Shown here one piece after another: positions 1 to 10,172 of a DNA stretch of 64,000 bases; positions within the stretch are counted from its first letter, which is position 1, and every line of letters begins with the position of its first letter. Made by a program: the position numbers and the translations under genes. Source of the DNA: Adineta steineri (lineage: Eukaryota > Rotifera > Eurotatoria > Adinetida > Adinetidae); assembly GCA_905250115.1 (NCBI GenBank), contig CAJNOI010000071.1, forward strand, positions 1-64,000, read 5' to 3'. The notes under the pieces are model-generated. The model made no database searches and was not told the origin of the DNA. It saw only the letters and a program-made list of their open reading frames with translations.

Positions 1-460
1 CGAGGTAGGTTTATGCAAGGGCTCTAAATGGATAGTAAGGATTCACTATTCTGCCCTCTTTTTTGCAACGCCGGCATCGCTGTGGTAAGAACACCATAAG
101 AATCGCGGCCTCTTTTTTGAGAAAAGTTACCAGTTGCTTTGCCAGTTACTTGCTTAGCAACTGAATAAGTGTGACAGTTGTCGATAAAGTAACGATAAAT
201 AGTTACCCATAAATTAGGAATCTTATATCCGTACTAACACGACTGACGATATGAATGTAGCTCATTCATCTTGCATTTAAATTCTCAGTCTCACTTACTA
301 TCTCCATAACATGAGCGATATGGAGCTTGCAGCTTTTACATGCGATCGTAGCATAATAGAAGCGAATCAAACACGCTTGACAAAACATATAACTGCATCG
401 TATGTTGTCCTTCTTTCAGATTTCTAACTGATCGAATTCAAGCATTTTTGAAGGAAAACA
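1..460. other. 5' flank of the ligase/methyltransferase gene, no gene seen
   Basis: I see no open frame or RNA gene here. The stretch is less AT-rich than the DNA right of about 2.4 kb, like the gene that follows, and probably holds that gene's promoter and 5' leader. No promoter motif can be named. Confidence 0.4.
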
Positions 461-2059
461 ATGAAGATTGGCGTTCTTCTATCATCTTACGAAAACAGCA
501 ACTCTACTTTCGAGGAATATGGATATCAAGATCCGTCGAAATATATCTCCAAACATGAGTTTCATTTACGATTTATCACCAAAATCGACGCGCACAAACA
601 GCTGGACGATGTAAAAAAAGAAAACTTTGACCTTCTCATCAACTTCATGTGGGGTCAACATAACGATAATGTCGCTGGCATCGATGCTGTCAAGTACGCA
701 GAAACATTAGGAATACCAATTATCGGAACCAGCAGCAGGTTCCTGTCATTAACCAAAATAGATTTTCAAGAAGCAGCATCGAAGTGTAATCTTCTCACTC
801 CGAAGTATAATGTTATTAGATCTCCGGAAGATATTGTTACTCTGACAACATTTCCTTTGATCGTCAAAACGGCGAGTGGATGTGGCAGCTTGCATATGAC
901 TGCCACTTCCGTTTGTAGTAACGCAAGTGAATTGAAAAATGAAGTTCAGAAGATCTTAGGTGTTGCTGGATGTGAAGTTTTGGTTCAAGAATACATCTTT
1001 GGTGGCGAATACGCAGCCATAGTTATTGAAGATACCGATGGTGTTTATGCATTAGATCCTCTCGAATATGTTTTTCCGGATCGTTTTTCTTCAAAACAGC
1101 GATTTTTACATTTCGATAATAAGTTCAGTTTAGTGGACACTGGAGAAATCAAAATAAAATTCGTTGACGAAATCAATCCTCTCTTCATTCGACTTAAGGA
1201 AACAGCGTGTAAGTCATTTAACGCACTTCATGTGCACGGCAGTGGATACGCACGAGTCGACTTCAGAGTTGATCAGGATAATAATATCTATGTTCTGGAA
1301 GTGAATCACACGCCTGCAGTTTTCTATCAAATTGGAAATACTTTTGGAGATGATGATACTATTAAAAAATGCTTCAAAGGTGGACACGAGGAGCTTTTAG
1401 ATAAGCTTATCAAGGCGAAGCAGAAGACTTATATGGTTGCGTGCTTCTATAATAACATGGGGCCCAAATACCACAGTATAGCTGTCAATGAAAACTCCAG
1501 CAAGCTTTTAAAAGACATGTGCGACAAATACGACTATTGCGGTGAAGTTCTGGACCTTGGATGTGGCACAGGGCTAGTCGGGGCAACTATCAAAAACTGT
1601 GGACACAAGGCGAATTTGACAGGTGTCGATATTTCACCTAAAATGGTTGAACACGCTACATTATATTCGAAAATAATCTTAGGTCCAATGGAAGAAATCA
1701 TTTACAAATTAAACGATAGAAAGTTCGACCATATATTCGCTTTCGGTTGTCTTCAGTTTTTGAATAACGTTATCTTCGAAGGAGTATTGACTCGTATGAT
1801 GGAAATGGCACTGAAATCCATTACAATAAGTATTGAAGATATAACCGACGAATATAACGACGGGGTAATAGCAAAGGGATGTGGGTGTATTTACAGCTTC
1901 AATAATACACACGTGCTTGATAATTTCAAGATTCCAGGCAATTGGGCAATTGTCCATCGCGATAGGCATTTCCTGTGGACATCACCATCTACGGGAATCG
2001 GCATTTATGGTTTACTCGTTCGTTTTGAGAGGAAACCGGAGAGCACCGCATCTGCATAG
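461..2059 (+). CDS. ATP-grasp ligase (D-Ala-D-Ala ligase-like) fused to SAM-dependent methyltransferase
   Basis: A 532-residue protein is encoded in one uninterrupted frame. Residues 1 to about 310 resemble the D-alanine-D-alanine ligase branch of the ATP-grasp family. They show a glycine-rich nucleotide loop near 134-146 (LIVKTASGCGSLH), the VQEYIFGGEYA strand near 175-185, and the metal and substrate segment GYARVDF...VLEVNHTP near 262-285. From about 360 a class I methyltransferase follows, with SAM motif I VLDLGCGTG at 363-371 and an acidic GVDIS strand. Such enzymes join a carboxylate to an amine with ATP; the fused domain would methylate the substrate or product. The substrate is unknown. 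The gene has no introns and is visibly richer in G+C than the host genes, and it lies against telomere-type repeats. I infer horizontal acquisition, as is common in bdelloid subtelomeres. The two-domain reading is secure; the chemistry and the donor are not. Confidence 0.85.
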   Translation: MKIGVLLSSYENSNSTFEEYGYQDPSKYISKHEFHLRFITKIDAHKQLDDVKKENFDLLINFMWGQHNDNVAGIDAVKYAETLGIPIIGTSSRFLSLTKIDFQEAASKCNLLTPKYNVIRSPEDIVTLTTFPLIVKTASGCGSLHMTATSVCSNASELKNEVQKILGVAGCEVLVQEYIFGGEYAAIVIEDTDGVYALDPLEYVFPDRFSSKQRFLHFDNKFSLVDTGEIKIKFVDEINPLFIRLKETACKSFNALHVHGSGYARVDFRVDQDNNIYVLEVNHTPAVFYQIGNTFGDDDTIKKCFKGGHEELLDKLIKAKQKTYMVACFYNNMGPKYHSIAVNENSSKLLKDMCDKYDYCGEVLDLGCGTGLVGATIKNCGHKANLTGVDISPKMVEHATLYSKIILGPMEEIIYKLNDRKFDHIFAFGCLQFLNNVIFEGVLTRMMEMALKSITISIEDITDEYNDGVIAKGCGCIYSFNNTHVLDNFKIPGNWAIVHRDRHFLWTSPSTGIGIYGLLVRFERKPESTASA

Positions 2060-2243
2060 GAACTCTTTCTCTCTTATTAATTGCACTCATAAACAATTGA
2101 ATCTAGAAATTGTAGCTTGTTGCACTATAGAACTAACAGTTTACTAATATTTAGAATAAACTGATCATAGCTTCATCAAATTTGCTATTGGAAATACAAT
2201 GACTTATCTCTTGGCGAGGAAACAATTTCAATATGCTAGTTTC
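2060..2243. other. 3' flank of the ligase/methyltransferase gene
   Basis: This short noncoding stretch lies between the stop codon and the telomere-type repeats. It contains an AATAAA hexamer near 2154, a possible polyadenylation signal. No gene is seen. Confidence 0.35.
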
Positions 2244-2294
2244 GGGTGTGGGTGTGGGTGTGGGTGTGGGATGGATGTGGGTGTAGGCGTGGGT
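2244..2294 (+). repeat. Interstitial telomere-type repeat, G-rich strand (TGTGGG)n
   Basis: Bases 2244-2270 are four and a half perfect GGGTGT units. Degenerate units (TGTGGG, TGTAGG, CGTGGG) continue to about 2294. TGTGGG is the telomere unit I recall for bdelloid rotifers such as Adineta vaga. On this strand the G-rich orientation is that of a chromosome end pointing to the right, so the segment to its left would be the arm. Confidence 0.75.
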
Positions 2295-2318
2295 ATAATA
2301 GAAATAAATCATTTGCCG

Positions 2319-2336
2319 ACACCCACACCCACCCTC
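2319..2336 (-). repeat. Interstitial telomere-type repeat, C-rich strand (CCCACA)n
   Basis: The bases read ACACCC twice and then ACCCTC, the reverse complement of the GGGTGT units found 25 nt to the left. The orientation is that of a chromosome end pointing left, so the two blocks face each other. The run is short (about three units, one imperfect), and the call rests on its pairing with the G-rich block. Confidence 0.6.
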
Positions 2337-2378
2337 CTTTTACTTCATATCTATATATTAGATAAGCACCAAAGTTGA

Positions 2379-5300
2379 AAAAATAACACAAAATATGCAC
2401 TTCGCAAAGGATTTATGTATCGTTATTATGTCGGAATACTTTCGATTTTCACTTATTGGACAACAGCACTCGGTTTTCTTGCAGGAATATGTCTGCAAAC
2501 AACAGGATTACATCCCACACTAGATATTAGTCAAATCGTCGTGGTATTTATAAACTATTTTAATAATAATTAAACTGTATTTATATAAATATATAGGTTG
2601 TTACATTAGTAACTGAAGGAATACAGTTTCTTGGTTATTTAGCTCCAAGTATGAAAACATTTCTTGATGCATGCGCTGTTGCGTGGCCAATTCTACAGTA
2701 CATTGAGGAAGCCGAGGTACGCATATATATATTAGTTGCTGACGACTTAATTATATTTTCAGGAGATCAATATTAACTTGTGACTGAACTAATTTCTTGT
2801 ATTCTTTATTACTAGATTTATGATGAAGCATCGCCAACAACTTTACCAGCGATATTTAATACACCACCGATTACAAAAGCTTCAATCAAATTACAAACGG
2901 GTGATCCAATAGAAATCACGTTCGAAAACGTTTCTTTTTCATATCCAAGTCGAAACAAGAAACTAGCACCTGAACATGCTTCATTTAGAGTTAAGACAGG
3001 TTCAACTGTAGCATTCGTAGGTGGTTCTGGCAGTGGTAAAATTAATAATATAAACTAAAAATTTTCTATTATAATCCATATAGGTAAAAGTACATGTATA
3101 CAACTTTTACTACGTTTTTATGATCCAACTGATGGTCATATTAAAATTAATGGACATCATATTCAAGAATATGACATCAGCAATTTACGTCAAACCATAG
3201 GTCTTGTCAGTCAAGAACCAGTATAAATTCATATATATTTCTACTTTTTGATAATATGAAAATTGGTATTTTTATTTCTAGATCCTTTTTGCAACTTCAA
3301 TTAAAGATAATATTAGTTATGGTAAACAAGATTCAACATATGAGGAAATTGTTGAAGTAGCTAAACAATCTAATGCTCATGATTTTATTATGAAACTTTC
3401 AAAAGTAAATACTATTTTTATTTTCATTTCTGTAATGTAATCAAAATAAATTTATTGTTTTTTTTTCTATATAAGGCTTACGATACTTTAGTTGGCGAAC
3501 GAGGCGTACAGTTAAGTGGTGGTCATCGACAACGTATTGCTTTAGCACGTGCTCTCATTCGTAAACCTAGTTTACTTTTACTTGACGAAGCTACAAGTGC
3601 ACTAGATTCATCTAGTGAAAAATTTGTTCAGGAAGCGCTCGACCGTGCTGTAGAAGGTATTGTAATTTATTGTGAAATTTTCAATTGATTTATGTCATAA
3701 ATATGATGGTAGGTCGAACAACTCTTATTGTTGCACATCGTTTGTCAACAATACGGTATGCTGATTGGATAATAGTTATGAAAGATGGTTCAATTGCTGA
3801 ACAAGGTTCACATCATGATCTTATGGCAGCTAAAAATATTTACTATGAGTTAGTTACCAAACAACAGATGAAAATGGTACATTCTGATACATCGATGTCA
3901 ACAGATTTAGAAGAAGTTGATATTGATAAGATAGAAACAAATGACACACAGTCAACCGATGGTAAATATAGACTAAAATATCTCATTTGAATTACATAAC
4001 CAGTAATAATATCTTGTTCAACGAAGCGAATCGAAACACGATTACTGATAATATATAAATTCTATTTCTTTTTTGCAGATATTCAACTTGAACAAAGAGA
4101 CAATGATGAAATATCGAATAAAGTGGAAGAAATACTTCCTGAAGTTCAACAGGTCAATTTTCTTTTCTTAGCAAATCTGTATTTGTAAATTTCATATGTA
4201 TCTCTTTATAGCGTAAATCAAGTTCACTTCATTCGTTATTTAAATTATTTAAATTAAATGCTCCTGAATGGCCTTACTTAATAGTCGTTTGTGTCTCTGG
4301 GATAATCTCTGGTGGATTTTCTCCAGCATTTGCTTATTGTCTAGCCGAAACTATCAGCGTGAGAATATATAAAAATGAATATTTTCAATATTATTTATAC
4401 ATTTATAATACATAGTCATTTCAAGAATGTACACTTTCAGAACAAATGAACGAAGTCATTACTTTTACACGCATTATATTTCTCTTGGGCATCGGCGTTT
4501 GCTTAGTCAAGATTACACACGTATGCATTAATGTTTACTTTTTTTAAATAGTATATTATTATCTAGTATGTCTATAAAACATGATTTCATATAGTCTTAG
4601 TGATTCAACATTTGTCTATTATTACTAGTTCTAGCTTCATCGGTTATGTTCAAATAAATAATTATCTATTTTTTTTATTTATGAAGGTACGTTTGCCTCG
4701 CAATAGCTGGTGAACGACTGACGAGTCGAATACGAACTAAAGCATTTGAATGTATGCTACATCAAGAAATCGGTTGGTTCGATATGCCTGAAAATAATAC
4801 TGGTTCTCTCTGTGCACGTCTTTCTACAGATGTATTGGCTGTTCAATCTGTATGTATTATTTCGAAATTAAAATCTTTGAAATATTCTCATCAGATGAAA
4901 AATTGTGAATAATTTGTTAAATTCTAGTTAACCAGTGCTCGACTTGGCTTGATGATTGAATCCTTATCACTTCTGGTCATTGCTCTTATTATTGGATTAA
5001 TTTTTTCTTGGCAATTAACCCTAGTTGTCTTCGCTTTAATTACATTTGAATTGATCGCAGCCATAATGGATGTTCGGCGAAAAAGTCTAATACAAACAAA
5101 AGTCGAAACTATATTAGGAAATGCTAATGAACTTATTACACAAAGTGTACGCAATATTCGTACCGTTTTTCAACTCAATAGACAACAATAAATGTTAATT
5201 GAGTTCGAACATATCATTGATCAAACATATAAGTAAATTATATTCTACAGGGAATTACAACTATGTATTTTTATTTCTTTTAGAGTTATGCGCCCAAGCA

Positions 5301-7222
5301 TATTCAAAGGTGCTCTAGCATTTGCATTTTCTTTTCCAATAGCTACATTAGTATTACCTTGTATTGCTGAATTAGCTATTGTTCTGCTTAATAACAATCA
5401 GATCGACCCAGAACGTATTGTTTTGTAAGTCAACTATGTACATGTTAAGAAAAACATCTGTTATTTATTTATAGGTTATTTGCCTTTGTACCATTTACTT
5501 TCGATGTAATTCAAGTATCAACAATGGTGTAAGTATGATTAATAAATAGTTTCTATCATCTTTTGTACTACTAATGAATGAACAGTAGATAATATTAATT
5601 TTTTCTATTTCATTATGAATAGCTCATCGGAATTAGGTGGAACAACAGCAGCGGCAAAACATATCAATCAATTATTGGAACGAACTCCTTTAATTGATAA
5701 TATGTCAACAGATGGAAAAAAACTTGTAAGTTGATACGAAATTTAATATTGTCATTGATTTTTTCATAATAATAAATAGGAGAACTTTTCTGGGATGATT
5801 CAATTTGATAATATTACTTTTTCTTATCCTACACGTAAATTAATAAATATACTCAATGGCTTTCAATTAACAATACAACCTGGTAAGTATTTATATTATT
5901 AATTATGTTCATTCTCTAATATGATGTATCTATTTAAGGTCAAAGTGTTGCACTCATTGGTAAGATAATCTATTTTATATTTAAATTGAAGATCAATTTA
6001 ATATATATATTAGGTTCAAGTGGATGTGGTAAATCAACTGTAACTCAATTACTCGAACGATTTTACGAGTATAATAAAGGACGCGTGGTATGTAATTTGT
6101 TTCTCTGTTTTCGTCATAGTAACTCACAAAATGAAAATCGATTTAAGATATATTCGTATTAGATCAAATTCAATGCTATCTTTAATAGTAATTTATAAAC
6201 TTTATTCTTAAAACAGAAAGATGTGTCGTATATTCATACTACACTACGTGGAAAATGATATGACTAAATAATTCTTTTCCTCAAATCAGAAAACACATGA
6301 GTTATTATATATTTATATATGTATGATTTTGAATATTGATTTTTTAACAGTTACTTGATGGTCATGATATACGAACTTTAAATCTATCATGGTTGCGAGC
6401 ACAAATTGGTCTTATTAGTCAAGAACCAGCTCTTATGTTGGGTCTTACTATTGGTGAAAATATATCATATGGCTGTTCATCACATACATTTACTTATGAA
6501 GATATTATAAATGCAGCTAGACGAGCTCATTGTCATAATTTTATAGAAGCGTTACCAATGGTATGTTTCACTCGTTTTATATACTTTAAAAACTACGATT
6601 TTTATCTATAAGACATGTTGAACTTTGAAAATAAGTTACTTCATAATAAAAAAATGATTATTTTATTAAATTTTAGGGTTATGATACACCTGTAGGATTG
6701 AATGGAACTTCATTTTTATCTGGAGGCCAAAAACAACGTATTGCTATTGCACGAGCTCTTTTTCGTAATCCAAAAATTTTATTACTTGATGAAGCAACGA
6801 ATGCGTTGGATGTATATAATGAAAGGGTAAATAAAATTTCTTATAAAATACAAATTGACAAAATATTAGATCTCATTTAATGTTCGATTATATTATTTCT
6901 ATCTTGTTGAAACTTAATAATGTAATTCATGGTAGAGAGTTGAGAAATTTGACACTACTGAATAAGTAGAAATCAATTAATAGTCAAAAAATTTCGTATT
7001 ATTTCTAATCTTTTTCAGCTTGTTGAAGAATCGTTGAATGCTGCACGGCAAGATAATCCATCACGAACTGTTATTATTGTTGCACATCGTCTTTCTACTA
7101 TTCAATCATGTGATCTTATTTGTGTTCTTGGTCCTAACGAACGATTACTGGAAAGCGGTACACATGCAGAACTAATGGCATATGGCACTGCTTATCGTAG
7201 ATTTGCATTTGATCATATGTGA
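2379..7222 (+). pseudogene. ABCB/MDR-type ABC transporter, 5'-truncated, with frameshift and premature stop
   Basis: About 20 short exons encode the C-terminal two thirds of a P-glycoprotein-like full transporter: TM5-TM6 of domain 1, NBD1, all of membrane domain 2, and NBD2. NBD1 has Walker A GGSGSGKST (split by an intron at 3034-3081), Walker [13 protein letters not shown] and AHRLS. NBD2 has Walker A GSSGCGKST, signature [17 protein letters not shown] and AHRLS, and ends at 7222. Three defects are visible. Homology begins abruptly near 2379, just behind a TGA and 40 nt from telomere repeats, so TM1-TM4 and a start are missing. The exon beginning at 4687 has one extra G compared with the length expected from P-glycoprotein, and I find no in-frame GT-AG join to the exon ending at 4520. 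A TAA at 5189-5191 interrupts a frame that otherwise continues. NBD1 also has LSGGH in place of LSGGQ. The gene is therefore probably dead; sequencing errors could explain the two small defects. Confidence 0.8.
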
Positions 7223-9120
7223 GAAATAGAATGACTATAAACTTTATTCAAAATGATACATATGTTATCTCTCAGTCTTTGGCATAAAAATGGATTGAGA
7301 ATTGTTATTCTTTAATGTATAATATCATTTCTTAATTAAGAAAAAAATCATATTAATATTATTAAATGACAAAGATTTATTTAAAAAAAAAAAAGATAGC
7401 TCCATGAATCAAAGCCGAAGTGAATTAGGTCAAATAAAATCTAAAAACTAATTATGAATTAGAATGTTGCATAGTTTTTGGATTTTTTCTTACTGTTGAG
7501 AAGATCACGAATTTTGAATCATGTATATCTATTCAATATAATAGAATGATTTATAAATATAAAAGATCATCAAGTTTAGAAATAAATATTCTGTATTCCA
7601 TCAGGTCACTTGTCAAGAATTATATATTTTTAATACAGAGTATGATACAACAAAATAAGCGATAGAATTAAAAAGAAAGATTAATTTTGATATTTATATT
7701 AATGAATGTTTGCCACGATGGAGAGCGAAATCACTTGAACTTATCACGAAGAAACAGCAAGATCATCCATTGCACTCTTTTGGTTACCTAGTTGTCTAGA
7801 ACCTCATTCACACTCACAGTTTATTCGTATTCGTCCTAATTCTTGGGATTGGTCGTCGATATCTTTTTCAATTAACTAATAAACTAAAATAATAACCAAT
7901 ATGGATACAAAAAAATATTCATTTTACCTTATATTTCTATTCAAAAGTTTCGTTTTATTAGTTTTGTCGCTTGAGATTATTCTTAATAGATTGATTATCT
8001 TATTTATTTTAGTCGAAATAAATAACTTTTAATTGACATATTCTTATAAAGTTCAATAATATATGGTTATTCATTCATCAGCAAATAAAGAAAAAATAGA
8101 TTATAGCGTTTGAGAAAATAAATATCATTTTTCATATATCAAACGCGCTGAAAATACATCAAAGAGTCTCTGTCACATTTCTTATACGATTATAGAGTAC
8201 TAAATATGATTATATCAATGAGCGTTCATAACTGAAACAGTCAATAAGAAAATTTGTTTCACTTCATCCTCGAGTCATACATATCAAGGAGAAATGGAAA
8301 GAAAAAATAAAAATAATTTATACATAGACATATACTTGAATAGGTATTTCTCTCGAGTTCTTTTAAACTTCTATGAATGAATGAAAACATGGATTGAGAA
8401 ATTCTCTGTGTTATTTTTTTGTTTTTCCTATATAGAAAAATTTTTGGAAAATAGTCACGAAATAATCGGTTATTTTCATACGATTTTAATCAATAATTCT
8501 AACAGTAATAAGCACACATAAATCAACTATTTTCTTTGTATAGGTAGTAGGGATATACTTTAATGAAAACAATGTGATCGACGCATTTCTGCTTGAGGTC
8601 ACACAATTTTTCCTTGATAGGAGAATAGGATACAGCCGCCGAAACGTTTTATTTGTACTATTAAATCATATGTATTATTCGATATTTTTCATTCCTCTTT
8701 TCCATTTGATTCTAATAGAAAAATCAAAAGAAATAAATCATTCTCCTTATTTTTGTCATCCAAATACAATAAGTTCCTTGGTACAAACCAAACGAACAGA
8801 ATTAAATCAAGTGTCAGACAAATATAAAATCATTATTTTTCTATTATTTTTTTTTAATTCTTTCTAAACAATAATATTTCATTCATTTACTTAAAAATAT
8901 CTAATATGTTTAAGAAATTCGTTATTTTAAAGATTCATGAGTTATAAATAATCTATAATTACATACCTTTAACATGAATGATAGTATAAATTTTAGTTTT
9001 TGTTGCATAAATATATTCCTAATTCGATATTATAATGAAGGTTGAAACAATTATTTATGTATAATATTGATTTGTAAATAAAATCATATTATTATTCTTT
9101 TCGGTTGACGAAGATTAATT
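7223..9120. other. Intergenic, AT-rich, no gene seen
   Basis: The stretch is AT-rich with A and T runs and no convincing coding region. Near 7705-7795 a short frame with mixed composition might be a decayed coding fragment, but I cannot relate it to any family. The open frame at 8574-8867 has no recognisable domain and is rich in F, I and N as expected by chance. Confidence 0.4.
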
Positions 9121-9124
9121 GATA

Positions 9125-9530
9125 TTTATTTTCCATACTCTTCCTTTATTTATTTATTTAAAAACAAGTCAACTTTCGAAATGCACTGCATTTCTTTATC
9201 ATACATTTTTTCTACTGTACATAACATTTTATACACTTATATATACATATTATAAAGAGTCATTGTCTTTGTTCTTTTTCTTTGTTAAACGTTTAATATT
9301 GATACAGGCAAGGTCTCAAACTCGACTTAGTCACTCTTACCGTCTTGTCTCCTCTATCATTATTTAATATTTAACAAAGGAAAAACAAAGACAATGACTC
9401 TTTATAATATGTATATATAAATGTATAAAATGTTATGTACAGTAAAAAAAATGTATGATAAAGAAATGCAGTGCATTTCGAAAGCTGACTTGTTTTTAAA
9501 TAGATAAATAAAGGAAGAGTATGGAGAATA
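9125..9530. repeat. Foldback element: large near-perfect inverted repeat
   Basis: The arm at about 9125-9288 is matched by its reverse complement at about 9370-9530 with only scattered mismatches. For example, TTCCATACTCTTCC on the left pairs with GGAAGAGTATGGAG on the right, and AAAGAGTCATTGTCTTTG pairs with CAAAGACAATGACTCTTT. The loop of about 80 nt (9289-9369) is less AT-rich and can extend the stem in part (GATACAGG with CCTCTATC). No transposase frame is present, so this looks like a non-autonomous foldback or MITE-like element. I could not define a target-site duplication. Confidence 0.8.
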
Positions 9531-10172
9531 AAAAAGCATATTATTAATAAATATTATATTTAGGCTTATAGAAAATATCATTGGTATTATGTAACTATTT
9601 GGAAATAAATGATAATCTTAAAAAAAATTCTATATATCATGAATATATATATGAGTTTTATTGTAGAACTGGATCGATGATTTCGATTTCTCATACCTCT
9701 TTAATTTATTTTATTGTTTTCTTTACGGTTAATAAAATTCTAACTTAAAGCTTTATGATTGTATAGAGATTAAAAGCAATCGATAATTTATTTTTTATTT
9801 TTTTTATCTATAAATGGTTTAGAATTAGATCTGAACGACTTTTTACATATGATATTCTCATTTATTTTTAGTCTTTATCAATCATTAAATTTACTATCTC
9901 TGAGTTTTTAATGATAACATATTACTCCTACGCGACAGTTACGAAGAAAATATTAATTTGATTTGCATCTATGAAAAAATATCTAAAATTTTTGCCTTTT
10001 ACATAGTGTTACCCACGTTTTTTGATAATATGAAAGAAAACAGATAAAATACGTACAGGACGCAAAATCAGTGAAGCAAAGAGTATTGAATTACTCCTCA
10101 TGGTAATGCATATAAACTTATAATAAGCTTCACGTTTCATAATAGTGTATATTTGAAAAGAAAACGACGAAT
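9531..10172. other. Intergenic, upstream of the second ABCB gene
   Basis: AT-rich sequence with no coding signal. It would include the promoter and 5' leader of the transporter fragment that starts at 10173. Confidence 0.35.

Noticed and set aside
1709..1969. 86-codon minus-strand frame inside the methyltransferase domain
   Set aside because: It is antisense to a well-supported protein domain and has no independent evidence.
8574..8867. 97-codon frame with hydrophobic segments
   Set aside because: Composition is that of AT-rich noncoding DNA; no family, no exon structure and no neighbouring signals support it.
9119..9367. 82-codon frame inside the foldback element
   Set aside because: It is explained by the left arm and loop of the inverted repeat and has no protein-like content.
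9289..9369. Loop of the foldback element considered as a tRNA or ribozyme
   Set aside because: I find no cloverleaf with a T-loop GTTCRA, and no hammerhead core (CTGATGA with GAAA).
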